NCBI GenBank assembly: GCA_008638375.1
Contig: CM018050.1
Coordinates: 31,548,220-31,612,219 of the forward strand
Reading direction: 5' to 3'
DNA: 64,000 nt
DNA from: Nyssa sinensis
Lineage: Eukaryota; Streptophyta; Magnoliopsida; Cornales; Nyssaceae
Part shown: piece by piece, positions 1 to 14,400 of the stretch
Position numbering within the stretch: position 1 is the first letter of the stretch
Layout of the letters: every line of letters begins with the position of its first letter
Made by a program: the position numbers and the translations under genes
The notes under the pieces: generated by a model
What the model saw: the letters and a program-made list of their open reading frames with translations, nothing else
Database searches by the model: none
What the model was told of the DNA's origin: nothing

Positions 1-1840
1 CCATTTAACCTCGATTGACCCCTTATCCGTGTTCAGGATTAAGCCCAATTCAATTTCCCTAATTTCAGATTTATTAACCATGCGCCCAAACAGTCCGAAT
101 TTAATTTTTTAAAACACATCAGTTTAGCCAAACGGTGTCGTTCCATTAAAACGGTGGCACGGTCGTTGGCCGACACGTGTCTGGGCCAACTCAGTATGAC
201 TCGGCCGAGTCGACTCCATCTTCCCCAATGCGCAGGGCGCTGTTGCCCTAGTTTCTGGTTCGGTTTTTTCCATTTTCGTGGAGTTTCAAGTACATTCTTC
301 AATCTGTTTTGATCCCAAATGGTTCCTGGTCGTCATGCCAACACTTTTGCATCGGTTTCATGAGTCGAATCAAGCTCAATAGCTTGATATATGGAGGAAT
401 AACAGAAAAGATATTTCGGCTATTAAATCCTCATTTCTCCACCAAACTTCATGCTTCTTGTCTCTTTGTGACCGTAGTAACAGGGGCTTCATTTTCCCAT
501 TCTCACATTTCAGTTTGGAAGCCTATTTTAAAGTTTGGGTTCCAATGGCCGAGACAATAAGTTCGGTTTTGAGGGTCTTCCCATGCGATTTTGGATCGCG
601 GTTTAGTGGTTTTTGAACCATTTTCGTGTCTAGATCAGTTCTAGACCATCAGGGGTTAGCTTGGTTGAGGTCATTTCAGACCTGCTACTCAAGGTCGTTA
701 ATGGCGGATTCTTCACGGTTTGGGTGTTTTCAAGGCTGTCCGACCTTCCCAAGTGTTCTATAACAATCCTAGGCCCCTCAGTAGTGCATACATATAGTTT
801 ATATGGCTCAAAAATCATCAGAGCAGTACCAATAAATCAAAACAGAAGATTTGACGGTTTTGTAGTTTGAGGTGTTTACCTCTCAAGCAGTGGCTGCTTC
901 CTGCTCTTCGATGGTCCAGTTCAGATCCTTGGCACCCCAGGTGTGCCTCAGTCCCAGCCGTGCAGCACATAGCCTCCTTAGTTCCTCCTTCTTTGGGCAC
1001 CTCCATGGCCACACACACATGGACATGCACATACACATACACTTGGTTTGGCAGTCTCTCTCTTAACAGATCAGTTCTCACACAGTTTTCTGATTTCTAA
1101 ATATTCAGCTCACACACTTGGTGTTATAGAGATCCCAAGCTCATGTTATATTAGTGCACACTTATACACATACATAATCATACATGTAGGCCTTAGGTCT
1201 AATTGTAGGCACTGAGATGTGATGATGAGGCTGAGGTGTAGGGGTTCAGTTCATGATGGAGGGTTTGCATGTAAGGTCATTGGTCAGTTTGGGAGGTGGC
1301 CCAACCAGAATTCTAGGTTATATACCTTTCATTGTATATTTGAACACAAAGATAGTAGTAGCCCAGTTGGTAAATTTTTGGGAAGAATCTCTTTCCACCA
1401 TAGGTCAAGGGTTCAATTCCCCTTGACTTCCCATTTGGCCATTTTTTCCATATTTTCGGTTAAGGCCACGTTTGGTTGTGCAGAAATTCAGTTTCAGTAT
1501 TCCCTTCATAACTTTCATTCCGTAACTCCTTTTTCGACACGGTTTATTCCGGGAGTTTCATATTTCAGTTATCTTCAGTGTCAGAGGTTCCGTGTCATTT
1601 ATTAAACATTCGGGATTTTTCGGGTTAGCTAATTCGGATTTCGTTAGTGTTAAAGCGGTGTTATTTCGCCGAATTAATCAGTAATTGGGTTCGGGTATTT
1701 TACCCTTTTCCTCCAGACATATTTAATTATTTTATCGGTCTATCATGACCGTCGGGATTATGATTAATTCCCTAGATCATTCTATAAGCCGGTATTAATT
1801 AATAATTAATAACTAATTATTAATTACGCAAAGTCGGGGT
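1..1840. other. Degraded repeat-like DNA, no gene recognised
   Basis: I see no credible exon here. Open frames on both strands are short and do not resemble a family I know. The stretch ending near 1847 (a GTCGGGGTGTTACA-like string) resembles the end of a chromovirus-type LTR, so part of it may be retrotransposon relic. A tRNA-derived SINE-like segment sits inside it and is listed separately. Confidence 0.4.
1345..1432 (+). repeat. SINE-like segment with pol III A and B boxes
   Basis: An A-box-like TAGCCCAGTTGG at 1359-1370 is followed about 40 bp later by a B-box-like GGTTCAATTCC at 1410-1420. This is the spacing of the tRNA-derived head of a plant SINE. The sequence does not fold as a convincing tRNA with a clear anticodon arm, so I call it a SINE-head relic and not a tRNA gene. 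Its borders and any target duplication were not established. Confidence 0.3.
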
Positions 1841-2159
1841 GTTACATGCTCTCCCCAAGATTCGAACGGAGGATGTATTGGAGGGGAGGTGACACGCTAG
1901 CCAGCGTGCCACCCATTTCACACCCACTAACTTATGCAATTAAAATATATATATATATATATATATATATTATACTTTACTTCATTTAATTAATTAAATT
2001 AAATACCCTGAAATGCCCCGAAACCCAAATAAGACAAGTAATATATGTTTTCTAACTATCTTGGACCTCCTAAGACCAACGGTGAGGTCTGTAATGCGAG
2101 ACGAGGTCCCGAAAAAATAAAAGACCCGTGGGACCCTTAAAAATTATCAAAATGCCCCT

Positions 2160-4230
2160 GAGTCAAAACGCAGTCAAACGAACCCTAATTAAAATAAAAA
2201 GATAGTGGATTTTTATTATTTCGAACATTTTGGACTCAACCATGGAGTCAAATTTACGAGAAGGGGTCTCGGGATATAAGAACCCGTAAAAGTACAAAAT
2301 GACTATTTTGCCCTTTTTAACCCGAACGTCCAAATTAAATTCCGTGAAAGTCTAAACCTATTTTCTTCGACGTTCCAAATACAATGATAGAATTTAATCT
2401 AGCAAAATAGAAACTAATAAAATAAAGACATAAAATTTGATGAATAACATCACTCAAGTGGCAAATGAACTGAGTTATATCTTGTGATTTTAGGGACACC
2501 GAAAGGCAAGGAGAAGGTGGTCTGACCTTTTGCATCTTTACTGTTAATTCTACTACACTACGAGTATGACTTCTTGGGTTGAGACAATCCGTCAGGTATG
2601 ATTTATTGTGCTAAGTAAGAAATAGGATTAAGTTAGGAATAATTGCCATGTTGACTTGATGATTCATATATTTGTTTGATTGCTTATATGCTTACGTGTT
2701 TCTTGTTATCCTTTATTTTGAAGGTTTGATTGAGTGATGGATGTGGATCATGACTATATGTATATTCCATGTGTTGGCACAATGTATGATTTATGTTTTA
2801 GAGAATTGTCAAGATGGTGAATGTGTAAATCAAACATGTGATTAAATTGATCGTTCATGATATATAGACTTGTGGACTGAGTTGTGTGAATTAATGTCAT
2901 GATTTCTTTAAGTAGATTATGCATAACTTAAAGCATGCTTCATGTGTTGATAAATTATTTCGTTGAGATTACATCATTGCATGGTGGAATCAAGGCATAT
3001 TGGCATAGTGTGATTCCTTGAAAGCATGGTTTGAGTTGAGTACTTGGTGCTATGCATTACGAGGGTGTAGATCCTGTGGTGAAAAACTCAAAATCGGCCG
3101 TGGCACTCACGCTAGTGGGGACGGACCGTAAAGTGAGAACATAGTACTCAGGCTATCGGGGAAGGATCGTAAGATGAGACATGAGTGTGGCATAGAGTTT
3201 GCATGGGTGCGTCATGTATATTGATCATGTACTGTATTGATGACATCAGATGACATGTAGAGATAAATGTACACTTGCACATGCCACGCCTTAATCTTGT
3301 TTCTTGCATTAGCATTATATTATACCAGCAGTTGAGCTGACCCATTCGTGGGATACCATTTCAGATGACGCTTCGGCTACATGAGATTCAGTGATGTCTT
3401 AGTGAAAGAAAGAATTTGAAGTGTTTTGGCCCTTGGGGCATATTTTGAGATGTAAGGGCTTAAGCACAAATGACATGTGAACGATGTATTTATGAGACGT
3501 GTAATGCTTTTATATATTGATGAAAATGAATGCATGTTAAATCCGTTTAGATTGTCCTTTATTTTATTTTCTTTCGGCTTCGCCACTCGTGCCCCGGGTT
3601 CGCGAAAATTCGGGGCGTGACATTGTCATTCCCTATGAATAATCTTTATGTTGAGAGTTCACTTATTGATTGTTACCGATTCATTGTGGCGATATTTTTA
3701 TGTTGACTGATTTCTACTGAGCTTTTCCATGTTCATGTTATATCCCTTACTCATGATTGATTATTGTGACCCTACTGTTCATTGGCCATTGTGGCATTTT
3801 ACCTTTATTAACTATCACAACATCTGATTTCATGATTGGCTATCATGTTCATATTACGAATTCATATTCTTTCTATGTTAACTCTAACTTGTGTCGGAGA
3901 TGAAAATTTACTTACTGAGCTTTGTTAGCTCTCCCCGGCTTACTTATTTTTCAAGTAAGGATGCTGTAGGATCACAGTAAGAGTCCAAGAGCATAGGGGG
4001 ACGGTTTGAAGAATATGTTAGAAGTGATGTAGTTTCTCCTATGTATTCGCCACTTAAGAGTGATGTTATGTTAGTTTCATGTTGGTTTATATTTTAACAT
4101 TGTCGAACAATATTTTGTATTAAGACTTTCACTGATTTATTGTTTAAGTTTTAAATTATACATTGTTGTCATTAATATCGAGAAAGAAAAAAGTAGGGAC
4201 GGCCACAAGGCCGGTCCCTCGATACGAGAT
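2160..4230 (+). repeat. Diverged LTR-like block, copy 1 (with inserted segment)
   Basis: 2160-2640 is similar in order and wording to 4235-4640, and 3622-4230 is similar to 5128-5750. Together these are two direct copies of one long block. Copy 1 is interrupted between about 2640 and 3622 by sequence ending in a GGGGCGTGACA-like string, which looks like the end of another LTR. No protein-coding domain is visible. I interpret it as an old Ty3/gypsy LTR, because copy 2 is followed directly by a primer binding site. Confidence 0.45.
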
Positions 4231-4234
4231 CTGT

Positions 4235-5771
4235 ATATGAGTCAAACGGACTCCGATTAAAATAAATAAATAGTGAATCTTTATTATTTCAAGTATTCCG
4301 GACTTAACAGTGAAGTCCAAGTTACGAAGATAGGACTTGAGAAAGAAAGACACGTAAAAGTGCAAAATGACCATGTGCCTTTATTAGTACAAAAGTCCAA
4401 ATTGGAAAACGTGAAATCCTAAAACGACTTTCTTCGATGTTCCAGACTCAATAGTAGAGTCTAAATTAGTAAAAGAGATACTTATAGTAACAAAGTATAT
4501 AATTTGATAAATAGCATTAGAACTGAGACATGTTTACTGGATTATAGGGAACTCAAAAGGAAAAGGAAAAGTCACAGAATACTAGGACGCATTGATAAGG
4601 TAAGTAAACTCCAATCTCTTAAATGTGGTTTTCCAAGCCACGTTCATTCTATTACTGCCAATTTTGTACTCTTGCACGTGCCAAATATTTATTGTTTCTA
4701 TAATATGATATTGTCCTATCTTGTAGATGTTTATTAACTGTTACATCACTGATCATTGTATTGTACTTTTTGTACCACGCCTTGAAAGGCCTATTGTATG
4801 TGTTCACTAAATGATATTCCATTTTTATGCACTTCTTATAGAATCACGAATAATCATGATTTATTATGAATGCCAGAATCGTGCTCGGTCATAATATCCA
4901 TCCGTTGCTTTTTGAGTTAACAGGACCTACGGGTCGAGTCTGTGAACGGTCATATGGCAATGAGGGAATTTTTATGCATTGAGTTATGAGGGAATTTTAT
5001 ATGCATTGAGGTTAAAGAGGGTATGTCGGGCCTTAAAGAACCGAGGGTCTGCCAAGTCCTGAATAGAGTAAATGCATCATTTATATTTGATTGACATGTT
5101 TATGTTTATTGGATTCATGGAATGTTGTCATTCCTTATGAATAATCTTATGTTGAGAGTTCACTCATTGATTGTAATTGATTGTTACCGATGTATTGTGG
5201 CAGTACTTTTATGTTGACTGATTTCTATTGAACGTTTCCATGTTCATGTTATATCCATTACTCATGATTGATTATTGTGACCCTATTGTTCATTGGCTAT
5301 TATGGCATTTTACCTTTATTGGTTATCACAACATTTTATTTCAGATTGGCTATCTTGTTTATATTTATAAATTCATATTATTTCTTTGTTAACCTTAACC
5401 CTTGTCAGAGATAGGAATTTACTTACTGAGCTTTATTAGCTCACCCCGACTTACTTATTTTTCAGGTAAGGATGCTGCAAGATCACAATAGGAGTCCAAG
5501 AGCATAGGGGGACAGTTTGAGGAATATGTTAGAAGCGATGTAGTTTCTCCCATGTATTCACCACCTAAGGGTGATGCTATATTAGTTTCATGTCGGTCTA
5601 TATTTTGACATTGTCGAACAATATTTTGTATTAAGACTTTTGCTGATTTATTGTTTAAGTTTTACATTATATATTGTTGTCATTGATAAAAAGAAAGGAA
5701 AAAAATAGGGATTGCCACAGGGTCGGCCTCGAGATACGAGATTCGCATAGGGTGGGTTTCGGGTCGTGACA
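4235..5771 (+). repeat. Diverged LTR-like block, copy 2
   Basis: This is the second direct copy of the block at 2160-4230. It ends in CGTGACA at 5765-5771 and a tRNA-Met-type primer binding site follows within 4 bp, so the right border is probably a real LTR end. The left border is approximate. The two copies are clearly diverged by many substitutions and small indels, which indicates an old insertion. Confidence 0.5.
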
Positions 5772-5774
5772 GCT

Positions 5775-5786
5775 TGGTATCAGAGC
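5775..5786 (+). other. Primer binding site, initiator tRNA-Met type
   Basis: TGGTATCAGAGC is the standard sequence complementary to the 3' end of plant initiator tRNA-Met. It lies 3 bp after the LTR-like block ending at 5771. This supports reading 4235-5771 as a 5' LTR in plus orientation. Confidence 0.7.
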
Positions 5787-8087
5787 CAGGTTTAGATTGA
5801 TTAGGCTTAGCTGAAACCAAAGGCTTGGTGTTAGAGCTGAGCCATATGTTCTAGTGAGTCATAGGAGACAGGATTAGAGTACTAGAACTGTTAAAGTCTA
5901 AGAGTCAGTCAATAGATAACACTGACATTACTAAGTTAGACTTTTGAAGTGAACACTGACTGTTATTTTATGTATACATTGACTAATTATCTTTTACAGA
6001 AAAGGTTAACACCAGGAATATGCTGATAGCTAGAAATCATTTGACTGAGATGGATCGGATAGATCAATTGAACAGAGTAGAACGTCTTATGAAAAGAGTC
6101 GTCGAGGCTCCACCCAGAATCAGGCCCCAGCGGTTGACCACTTATAATTAAGTAGTGGCACCAACAAAGATCATAAAATGGGGCGGGAAGGAATTTTCCA
6201 GAGAGGGTCAATTATGACAATAGAGGCATAATTACATGCCCCAATTTCCTGAAAGTCCACTAAAGATAATGTCTCAAAAACACTACCGGGAGATGATCGG
6301 GCTACTATACTAGTAGTCGCAAGTATTTTCTAGCTATTTACAATCTGCCCCATATTGTTTAAATATTGGCTCTACGTATTGATTTATAGTTCCCGCATTT
6401 ACTACTAAGTTGAACTTAGAAATAGAACCCCTAGGTTACATGTTAACTATTTCAATACCATCAGGAGATTATTATTGATGAATATTATATATCGAGGGAA
6501 AAGACTATATGTTATGATGAAAATCGATGATTCTTGAATAATTGAGATGCTTAAGTAAATAGTAACCTTTAAGGAATAATAGTATGTTTAAAGACAAACG
6601 ACGAGGATTCTCGAGAAATGACACTAAAAATATTAGAAGAGATTTCGATAGATGTTATAGATAAATAAACGAGGCTTAAATGAGAGATAGTCTGAAGGAA
6701 ACTTAATGGATAATTACAGGAAGAGTTGATACTCTAAATAAATTAATGTATCAGAAATATGAAAACTCTTGAGTAAGTCATAAGTAGACCTTGATAGGAT
6801 AAAGATGAATAGAGTCTTGAAGACAATTACTAAATGCGTGAGATTGTCAGAATTGACCTGATGAAATGTGATGATTTTGAAAAGAAGCTGACACATGGTG
6901 AATAAATATTAGGAAGAAATTTAATGAATCTCATGATCTAAGATGATGTGTGACCGATTTTAGTTAGTACTCTATCAAGTTAGATGCAGGTAAATGATAA
7001 ATGATTCTGAATAACTGTTAGAGAACAATGTGATCTAAATGATTGTAAAGACTGAACTAGTAGTAAATCATTTAGAGTAACTATGAAATTGAGATACTAT
7101 ATAATTTTTGAGGTACTACGAGGAAATCGTTATTCATGAATGATATACATAGAGCATATGAGGTACAGATCGTAAGTACACAGTTATTAACCGATTAGAT
7201 ACACTTAAAGAAACTAAGAATCCGATGACTTAAATAGTTAAATGATAGGTGACTTTTGGAGGACGATAGTTTGTTTAAATACTAAGGTTAATAGTCTTTG
7301 GGAAAGACTATACTATGACTAACTTTTATGTTTCTTAGACGATTGAGATGGTGAAATGAGTAGTGAATTTTGGGAAAAAGTAGTTTGTTTAAGAGAAAAT
7401 GTTAAGGATTCTTGGGAAGAATCGTACCAGTATCAGGGTTGATAACTTTTAAGTCATTTAACTGTGAATTGATCAATGAATTGGGGGAAACTATCATTTG
7501 AGCAAGGGCAACAATTAATGTTCTTTTGGAAGATATAATGTGACATAGAGTTGGGATTATGAAAACTTGAGAAGTCGGTGGATTTAACAACAAATATATA
7601 TAAGAGATGGTCTAAGAAAGACTTAATGAATAGTAACGTGAGGAGTTTGAGACTCTAGATGTATTGGTGACTTATTATTTCTACATTAAAGTGTGTCTTA
7701 GAATTGCAGCGCAGTGTTCTTTTGCTTTATTTACTCTTTTTTCTTTTATTTAGTTTAGTTAGAAGGTAAAAATAACATTCAAATTTTAATTCTCAACTCA
7801 ACAAAGCCTAAATGAGTCCTGCTTTGCCATCTCAGGATTTTGTATATATATATATATAGTGGATACAAGAACAGACACTTGATGTGATGATAGTTATTTA
7901 TACAGCAATTAAGATTATAATCGTTCTCTTTATAATTGGAAGGTGTCTTTAATTCTAAATAAAAGAAAGATAGGAGATAAGTCCCTGAAAACCCTTAAAA
8001 CTCATCTAGCTGATACTTGGACGTAGACCATCATAAGCGGTGTATAATTTAAACATATATGCATGCTTTGGAAATGGATGTATATAC
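5787..8087. other. AT-rich region, decayed retroelement interior, no gene
   Basis: This lies downstream of a primer binding site but has no open gag or pol frame. Short polar runs near 6000-6200 could be gag relics, but I cannot align them to a domain. If the OEP16-like gene continues to the left on the minus strand, this stretch would be part of its third intron. I found no further OEP16 exon in it. Confidence 0.4.
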
Positions 8088-8350
8088 CTTTGAGATCTGG
8101 AAATCGATGCTTCTTGCTACCTGTGATCTCTGGTGGTACACCACCGCTATCCACACATGCACCTGATTCACGTGCGTGCAACTACTATTCATCAATATTA
8201 ACATCATATATATTAATTTCAAAACAGAAAACATACAGAAATGTTGGAACTTGTCTGTCTTACCCACCTTCAACAGCTGTGAAATAAGCCTCACGCGACA
8301 CAGCCTGAACCGCTCCGATCTGTTGTGCCAGCTCTTCATGAAATTAAATT

Positions 8351-8414
<64 letters not shown>

Positions 8415-11400
8415 TAGAGTGTGTGTGTCGCGTGTGTGTTTCAATATATATATATATATGATATACCACTATGTGACACACCAACCACTGCATGACACGT
8501 GCAACTGCAAGATCGGTTCATGACCCATAATAGAGCTCAGGCTCGGCCATATAACTTATGTTCGGTCGCCCAGCTCGGGCTCGGCCACATAACTTGTGCT
8601 CGGTCGCTTAGTTCATGTTCGGCCTTATAATCTATGTTCGGCCATTTAGTACATGCTCGGTCATACATCTCATCCTCAGTCAGTCAAGGGCATAACCTAC
8701 ATGGGCCGAGCTCATAGTATCAAAGCAAGACATTTCTCCCATAAAGACTAACTTGTATAGATGCAAGCTTGCAATACAACACATCAATGATCAGACCTAA
8801 TCATCGCTTCAGTAAGCACCAAGTAGGAAATAAGGAAGCTATCTCCAACAAGGAAACTGCCACACTAAGTTACCATATTCAACAAGGTAACTGATATCTC
8901 CAAGAGATCCAATCCCTATATTCATGGCTCCAAATCCTAATCAACTTAGGAGAGATATTGCCTATAAATTCAACCCTAAAGGTACGCTTTATTTTCATGC
9001 TCATTACTTTGGCTTTCATTACGAGTCTTTCAATTCAATTTATTGACTTAAGCATCGGAGCGGCTACCGCCGGAGCCAACCCGGTGGTCCTCTGATCTCC
9101 TGTTTCGAGTGTTTCGCAGGGAGCCGAGCTTGGATCTCATGTGGGCCAAAAAGTGCAGCATCAGTTTGGCGCCGTCTGTAGGAACGACAATCACCAAGTG
9201 CTCTACTCAATCTAAGCTCATCTTTCGTCTATCAGAGGGATTATGGCTCCCAACTTGCGACCCAGGAATAACACTCAAAACCCTCATCCTCAACCAACTG
9301 CTGGACGAGGAAGAGGGCGAGTGAATAACCCTGCACAGGAAGAACTAATCGAAACTAGGCGGCAGAACCAGTTGCTACGGGAACAGCTTTTGACCATGAC
9401 CAGGACCCTGGCAATGTTCACCCAGAATCATGAAACCAATCCTCAAAATCCACCCGTTGTCACTCAACAGCAGCAGCCTCCTGCGGCCGCCGGTGTTCAT
9501 ATAGACCCCCAGCCGTCGTCGGCAGCCGGTCGAGGGATTCCCGCCTTTGTCCCGGAGGTCCATTATCGAAGTACTACCCGACCCCCCGTCCCGGGGGCCT
9601 CGGGAGTAAACTACGTTCCACAAGGATCACCTCCTCAAGTAGTTCCTGTACCACCAGTACCAGAGAATCAGAACAACCCCCCAGTAGCGGGCCAAGATCA
9701 GCCTACCCATATAGGCCCTGAGGCCTTGAGACCTGCCTCGCAGCAACCCGTTTTACCAAGAGGGTCAGTAAGAGCCGAAGAAGTTGCTGAATCAATAGAC
9801 CGTACTGCTATCATAAGGGGTGCCCAGTATCCAGAACAGGACGAGCTGGCCAGATTGCTCGGGAGGTCGGCCACCCCGTCCACCAATGCTGTCATGGCCG
9901 AGGAAAGACCCAAGAAATTTATCGTCCCTAAATTCACCCCTTATGATGGGACTGGGGACCCGGGGGACCACCTCTCCCACTACCAGCACACCATGGCTTT
10001 GCACGGCACTTCTGATGCCTTCTTATGCAGAACGTTCGTGACCAGCCTCAATGGTACCGCCCTAAAGTGGTTCCACCACCTCCCGCCGAACTCAGTATCT
10101 GGCTTTTATGAACTCGGCAGAAGGTTCTTGGACAGATTCATGACTAGCAGGAGGCTAAGAAAGGGTCCGGAATTCCTTCTGAACATAAAGCAAACGAGGG
10201 AAGAATCGCTCAGGGGGTATATGGCACGTTTTAACGCCGAGCTTACTGAGGTAACAGATTGCAGCCCCGGTTTCCTAGTGGCTGCTCTAGCCGCTGGACT
10301 TGCTCAAGGAGGGTTTAGAGACTCCCTGACCAAAAGTCCCCCTGCGGACATGGCAGCACTCATGGACCGTGCAAGGAAGTACATCAACCTGGAGGAGGCC
10401 AGGGACACCTCCAGAAAGGTCAAAGAGCAAGCTCAGAAAGACGATCACAAGAAAGATAGTCAAAAGAAGGACACCAGCTCGGCCAGGAAGAGAGTCAGGA
10501 GCCCAGAAAAAAGGGGGGCCCCCAGAACCTCCTTCAATTCTGGACTAAGGGAATTCAACCACTTCACTCCTCTAAACGCCTCTCCGTACAACATATTGAA
10601 GCAAGTAAGATCTCGAGAAAATATGAGATGGCCGGAGCCTTTGAAAGGAGACCCCAGCTATCGAGATCAGACCAAATATTGTGACTTTCACAAAGACCGA
10701 GGGCACACAACCAATACCTGCAAAGCTCTCAAGCATGAGATTGAGCAGCTAATAAGGAGAGGAAGGCTGCAGGAGTTCGTCAAGCAGGACGGAGGACAGA
10801 ACCCCCGTGACGAACGACCCCAGCAGAGAAAAACCGACCAGAGGCAGGAGCAGAAAGGAGGCAGGAACGAACCCCCACGACAGAACAATCAGGTGATCTA
10901 TGTCCTACACGCAGATTCCCCTGCAACAGGCACCTCTAACAGGTCAAGGAAACGATATGCTCGAGAGGCCAGGTCTGCTCCCAACATCATGCAGGTCGCT
11001 AACTTGGAGAAAAGGTTAAAGCCCTTGCCGGAAATCCAATTTACGGATCACGACCTTAGGGGAGTTCATTGTCCTCACAGCGATGCCCTGGTTATCTCCC
11101 TTAAGATCGCCAACTTCGATATCCGGAGAGTTCTCGTCGACACTGGGTGTTCGACCAATGTACTGTTCTACGACCCTTTCAAGCATATGAAGCTCGACCC
11201 CAGTAACATTAAGCCCACGAGCATAATCATGACGGGCTTTGATGGAAACACTAACACTCCACTAGGAAGGGTCGATCTGGCCACCACTGCGGGTGAAGGG
11301 GACGGACAGAAGACCACGATAGCCGAGTACATGGTCATAAAAGCCAAATCTCCCTACAACGTCATAATTGGAAGGCCCTGGCTACATGAGATGGGAGCGG

Positions 11401-14400
11401 TCACCTCAACCCTCCACCAATGCTTAAAATACGTTCACAATCAGACAGTCTACTCCATCAGAGGATGCCAACCGACCTCCCGAGAGTGCCATGCCCTCGC
11501 ACTCAAAGCTAAGGCCCCCAAATAGCAATTACTGCACGCCCGTGTGTGCAAGGATGCAATCTACCCTTGCTGTCACGAGGCAGAAGACTGTCCCTCCAAA
11601 ATTGAAGAACCATTGAGCCCCAGAGGAAGGGATAGCAGAGCCAAGCCTATAGGGGAGCCTATTAAAGTCCTGGTCAGCCCAGAGGATCAGGGACGTTACC
11701 TGCAGATAGGTCCCGACCTGACACATGCCGAGCAGGATGAGCTGGTCAAGTTTTTGAAGAAAAACCTCTCCGTATTTGCCTGGGAGACAAGCGACATGGA
11801 AGGGATAGATCCCGACCTGATCACGTACAGACTAATGGTGGATCCAGACCATCCACCAGTGAGACAAAAGAGAAGGCCTCTCGCTCCAAAACGGCATCAG
11901 GTCATCAACGACGAGGTTCAAAGGTTGCTCAACGCCAACATGATACGAGAGGTATCTTATCCTGATTGGTTGGCCAACACTGTTCTGGTCAAGAAGAAGA
12001 ATGGTAAATGGAGAGTCTGTGTCGACTACACAGATCTCAACAAAGCATGCCCAAAGGATAGCTTCCCTCTTCCACGAATAGATCAGTTAGTCGATGCAAC
12101 TGCAGGGCACGAGCTCATGAGCTTCATGGATGCTTATTCTGGGTACAATCAAATACAGATGCATCCTCCCGATCAAGAGAAGACTTCATTCATCACCGAA
12201 CGAGGTCTCTATTGCTACAAAGTGATGTCGTTCGGACTAAAGAATGCTGGAGCTACCTACCAACGTCTTGTTAATAAGATGTTCGGCTCCTTGATCGGCA
12301 GCACTATGGAAGTTTATATCGACGATATGCTGGTCAAGAGCCTAAGGAAGAGCAGTCATCTCCAACACCTAGCGCAAACCTTCGACATCCTCAGACAATA
12401 TAAAATGAAGCTCAATCCCTCAAAGTGCACCTTTGGTGTAACAAAAGGGAAGTTCCTTGGGTACATAGTCTCTCAAAGAGGTATAGAAGCAGACCCGACT
12501 CAGATCGGGGCTCTGATCGGACTGAAATCCCCAAAGGCCCGAAAGGACATTCAAGCTCTGAACGGCCGGATAGCAGCTCTCAGCAGATTCATCTCCAAAT
12601 CCACGGATCGGTGTCTACCCTTCTTCAAGGCTCTGAAAGGTAACAAATCTTTGCAATGGACTGACGAGTGTGAAAAATCCTTTCAGGAACTCAAAAGATA
12701 CTTGGCTTCGCCCGAGCTCTTATCAAAACCAATCCAAGGAGAAAGGCTGCTTCTCTATCTCGCAGTCTCTGAGAACGCTGTCAGTTCGGTACTAGTTAGG
12801 CAAGACAGGAGCGTGCAGAGGCCCATATTCTATGTCAGCAAGGCATTACTAGACACAGAAAAGAGGTACCCCGAAATTGAGAAGCTAGCCCTTGCTCTCA
12901 TAGTTTCTGCACGGAAGCTGAGACCATACTTCCAAGCACATCCCATAGAAATTCCGACTGCCTACCCACTGAAAGCAGTCCTAAGAAAACCAGAAGTATC
13001 AGGACGGTTGGTCAAGTGGTCAGTGGAACTGGGGGAGTTCGATTTGTCCTACATTCCACGAGTCTCAATTAAAGGGCAAGCCTTGGCAGACTTCGTCGCA
13101 GAATTCACTCCCGCGCTGCTAGGCAAAGCTCAAGTCTCAGACGAGGTGGGGACTTGGAAGTTGTATGCTGATGGATCATCCACTGACCGAGGTGCCGGAG
13201 CAGGGCTAGTACTACACTCTCCTGATGGACTTACAACCGAAAGGGCAATTAGCTTGGGGTTCAGAGCCTCCAACAAAGAAGCGGAATATGAGGCCCTTAT
13301 CTTAGGAATGAAGCTAGCTCAGGAGTGCGAGGTACAGAGCCTCGAGGTATTTTCTGACTCCCAACTGGTGGTTAGCCAGGTTCAAGGAGAATATGCCATC
13401 AAGGATGAAAGAATGCTCCGATATTCGGAACTAGTCAACTTGCTAAAACATTCCTTCCGAGCATTCTCAATCCAAAAAATAGAAAGAGGACAGAACAGCC
13501 GAGCCGATGCCTTAGCAAACATGGCATCTCACATGAAAACGGGGGTGGAGTCAACGATAAAGTTCTCTCACCAGCCAAGGCCTAGCACCGAGGAGATCCA
13601 GGTCGCCCAAGTCACAGAACAGCCTCAGAACTGGATGACTCCTATACTCCAGTACCTGGAGGAGGGACTCCTCCCAGAGGACAGAAATAAGGCAAAAAGA
13701 ATCCGCATCAAAGCAGCTCGGTATCTTGTCCTTAACGGAAAACTCTACCGAAGGTCTTACACTCAGCCATTGTTAAAATGCCTAGCACCTGAAGAGTCTC
13801 AATATGTCTTGGCAGAAATCCATGAAGGAATCTGTGGAAATCACAATGGGGGGAGAACCATAGCCCACCGAGCTCTAACCCAAGGCTACTACTGGCCTGG
13901 GATGCTGAAGGAAGCAAAGGAATATACTCGAAAGTGTGACAAATGCCAGAGGTTCGCCCCTTATCAGCATCAGCCGCAACATGAGCTCATCCCCATTACT
14001 AGCCCATGGCCCTTTGCACAGTGGGGAATGGACATCATAGGACCATTACCTAAAGCCAAGCCGAACAGGAGATACCTATTGGTGGCTGTTGACTACTTTT
14101 CAAAATGGGCCGAAGCAGAACCACTGACTCGCATCACTGAAAAAGAGATAAAGAGTTTTACTTGGAAAAATATAGTCTGCAGGTTCGGCATACCTCATGT
14201 GATCGTCTCAGATAATGGCACGCAGTTCACTGGGAAAATATTCAAGAAATTCTGCCAGGACCTAAACATCAAACAGCACTTTTCCTCCCCTGGTCATCCT
14301 CAGGCCAACGGGCAGGCCGAGGTCACCAACCGAACTATCCTCGACGCTCTCAAGAAAAGATTAGAGGAAGCTAAAGGGGGATGGGTCGAGGAACTCCCTG

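Noticed and set aside
818..1081. 87-codon minus-strand frame with Val-His repeats
   Set aside because: The repeats come from a CACATA/TGTATG-rich tract; no domain and no supporting exons.
1345..1432. tRNA gene
   Set aside because: A and B boxes are present, but no credible acceptor stem or anticodon arm; treated as a SINE head.
8049..8444. 131-codon minus-strand frame with a Ser-Leu run
   Set aside because: The Ser-Leu run is a translated (GA)n microsatellite, and the rest is in the wrong frame over OEP16 exons 2 and 3 and their introns.
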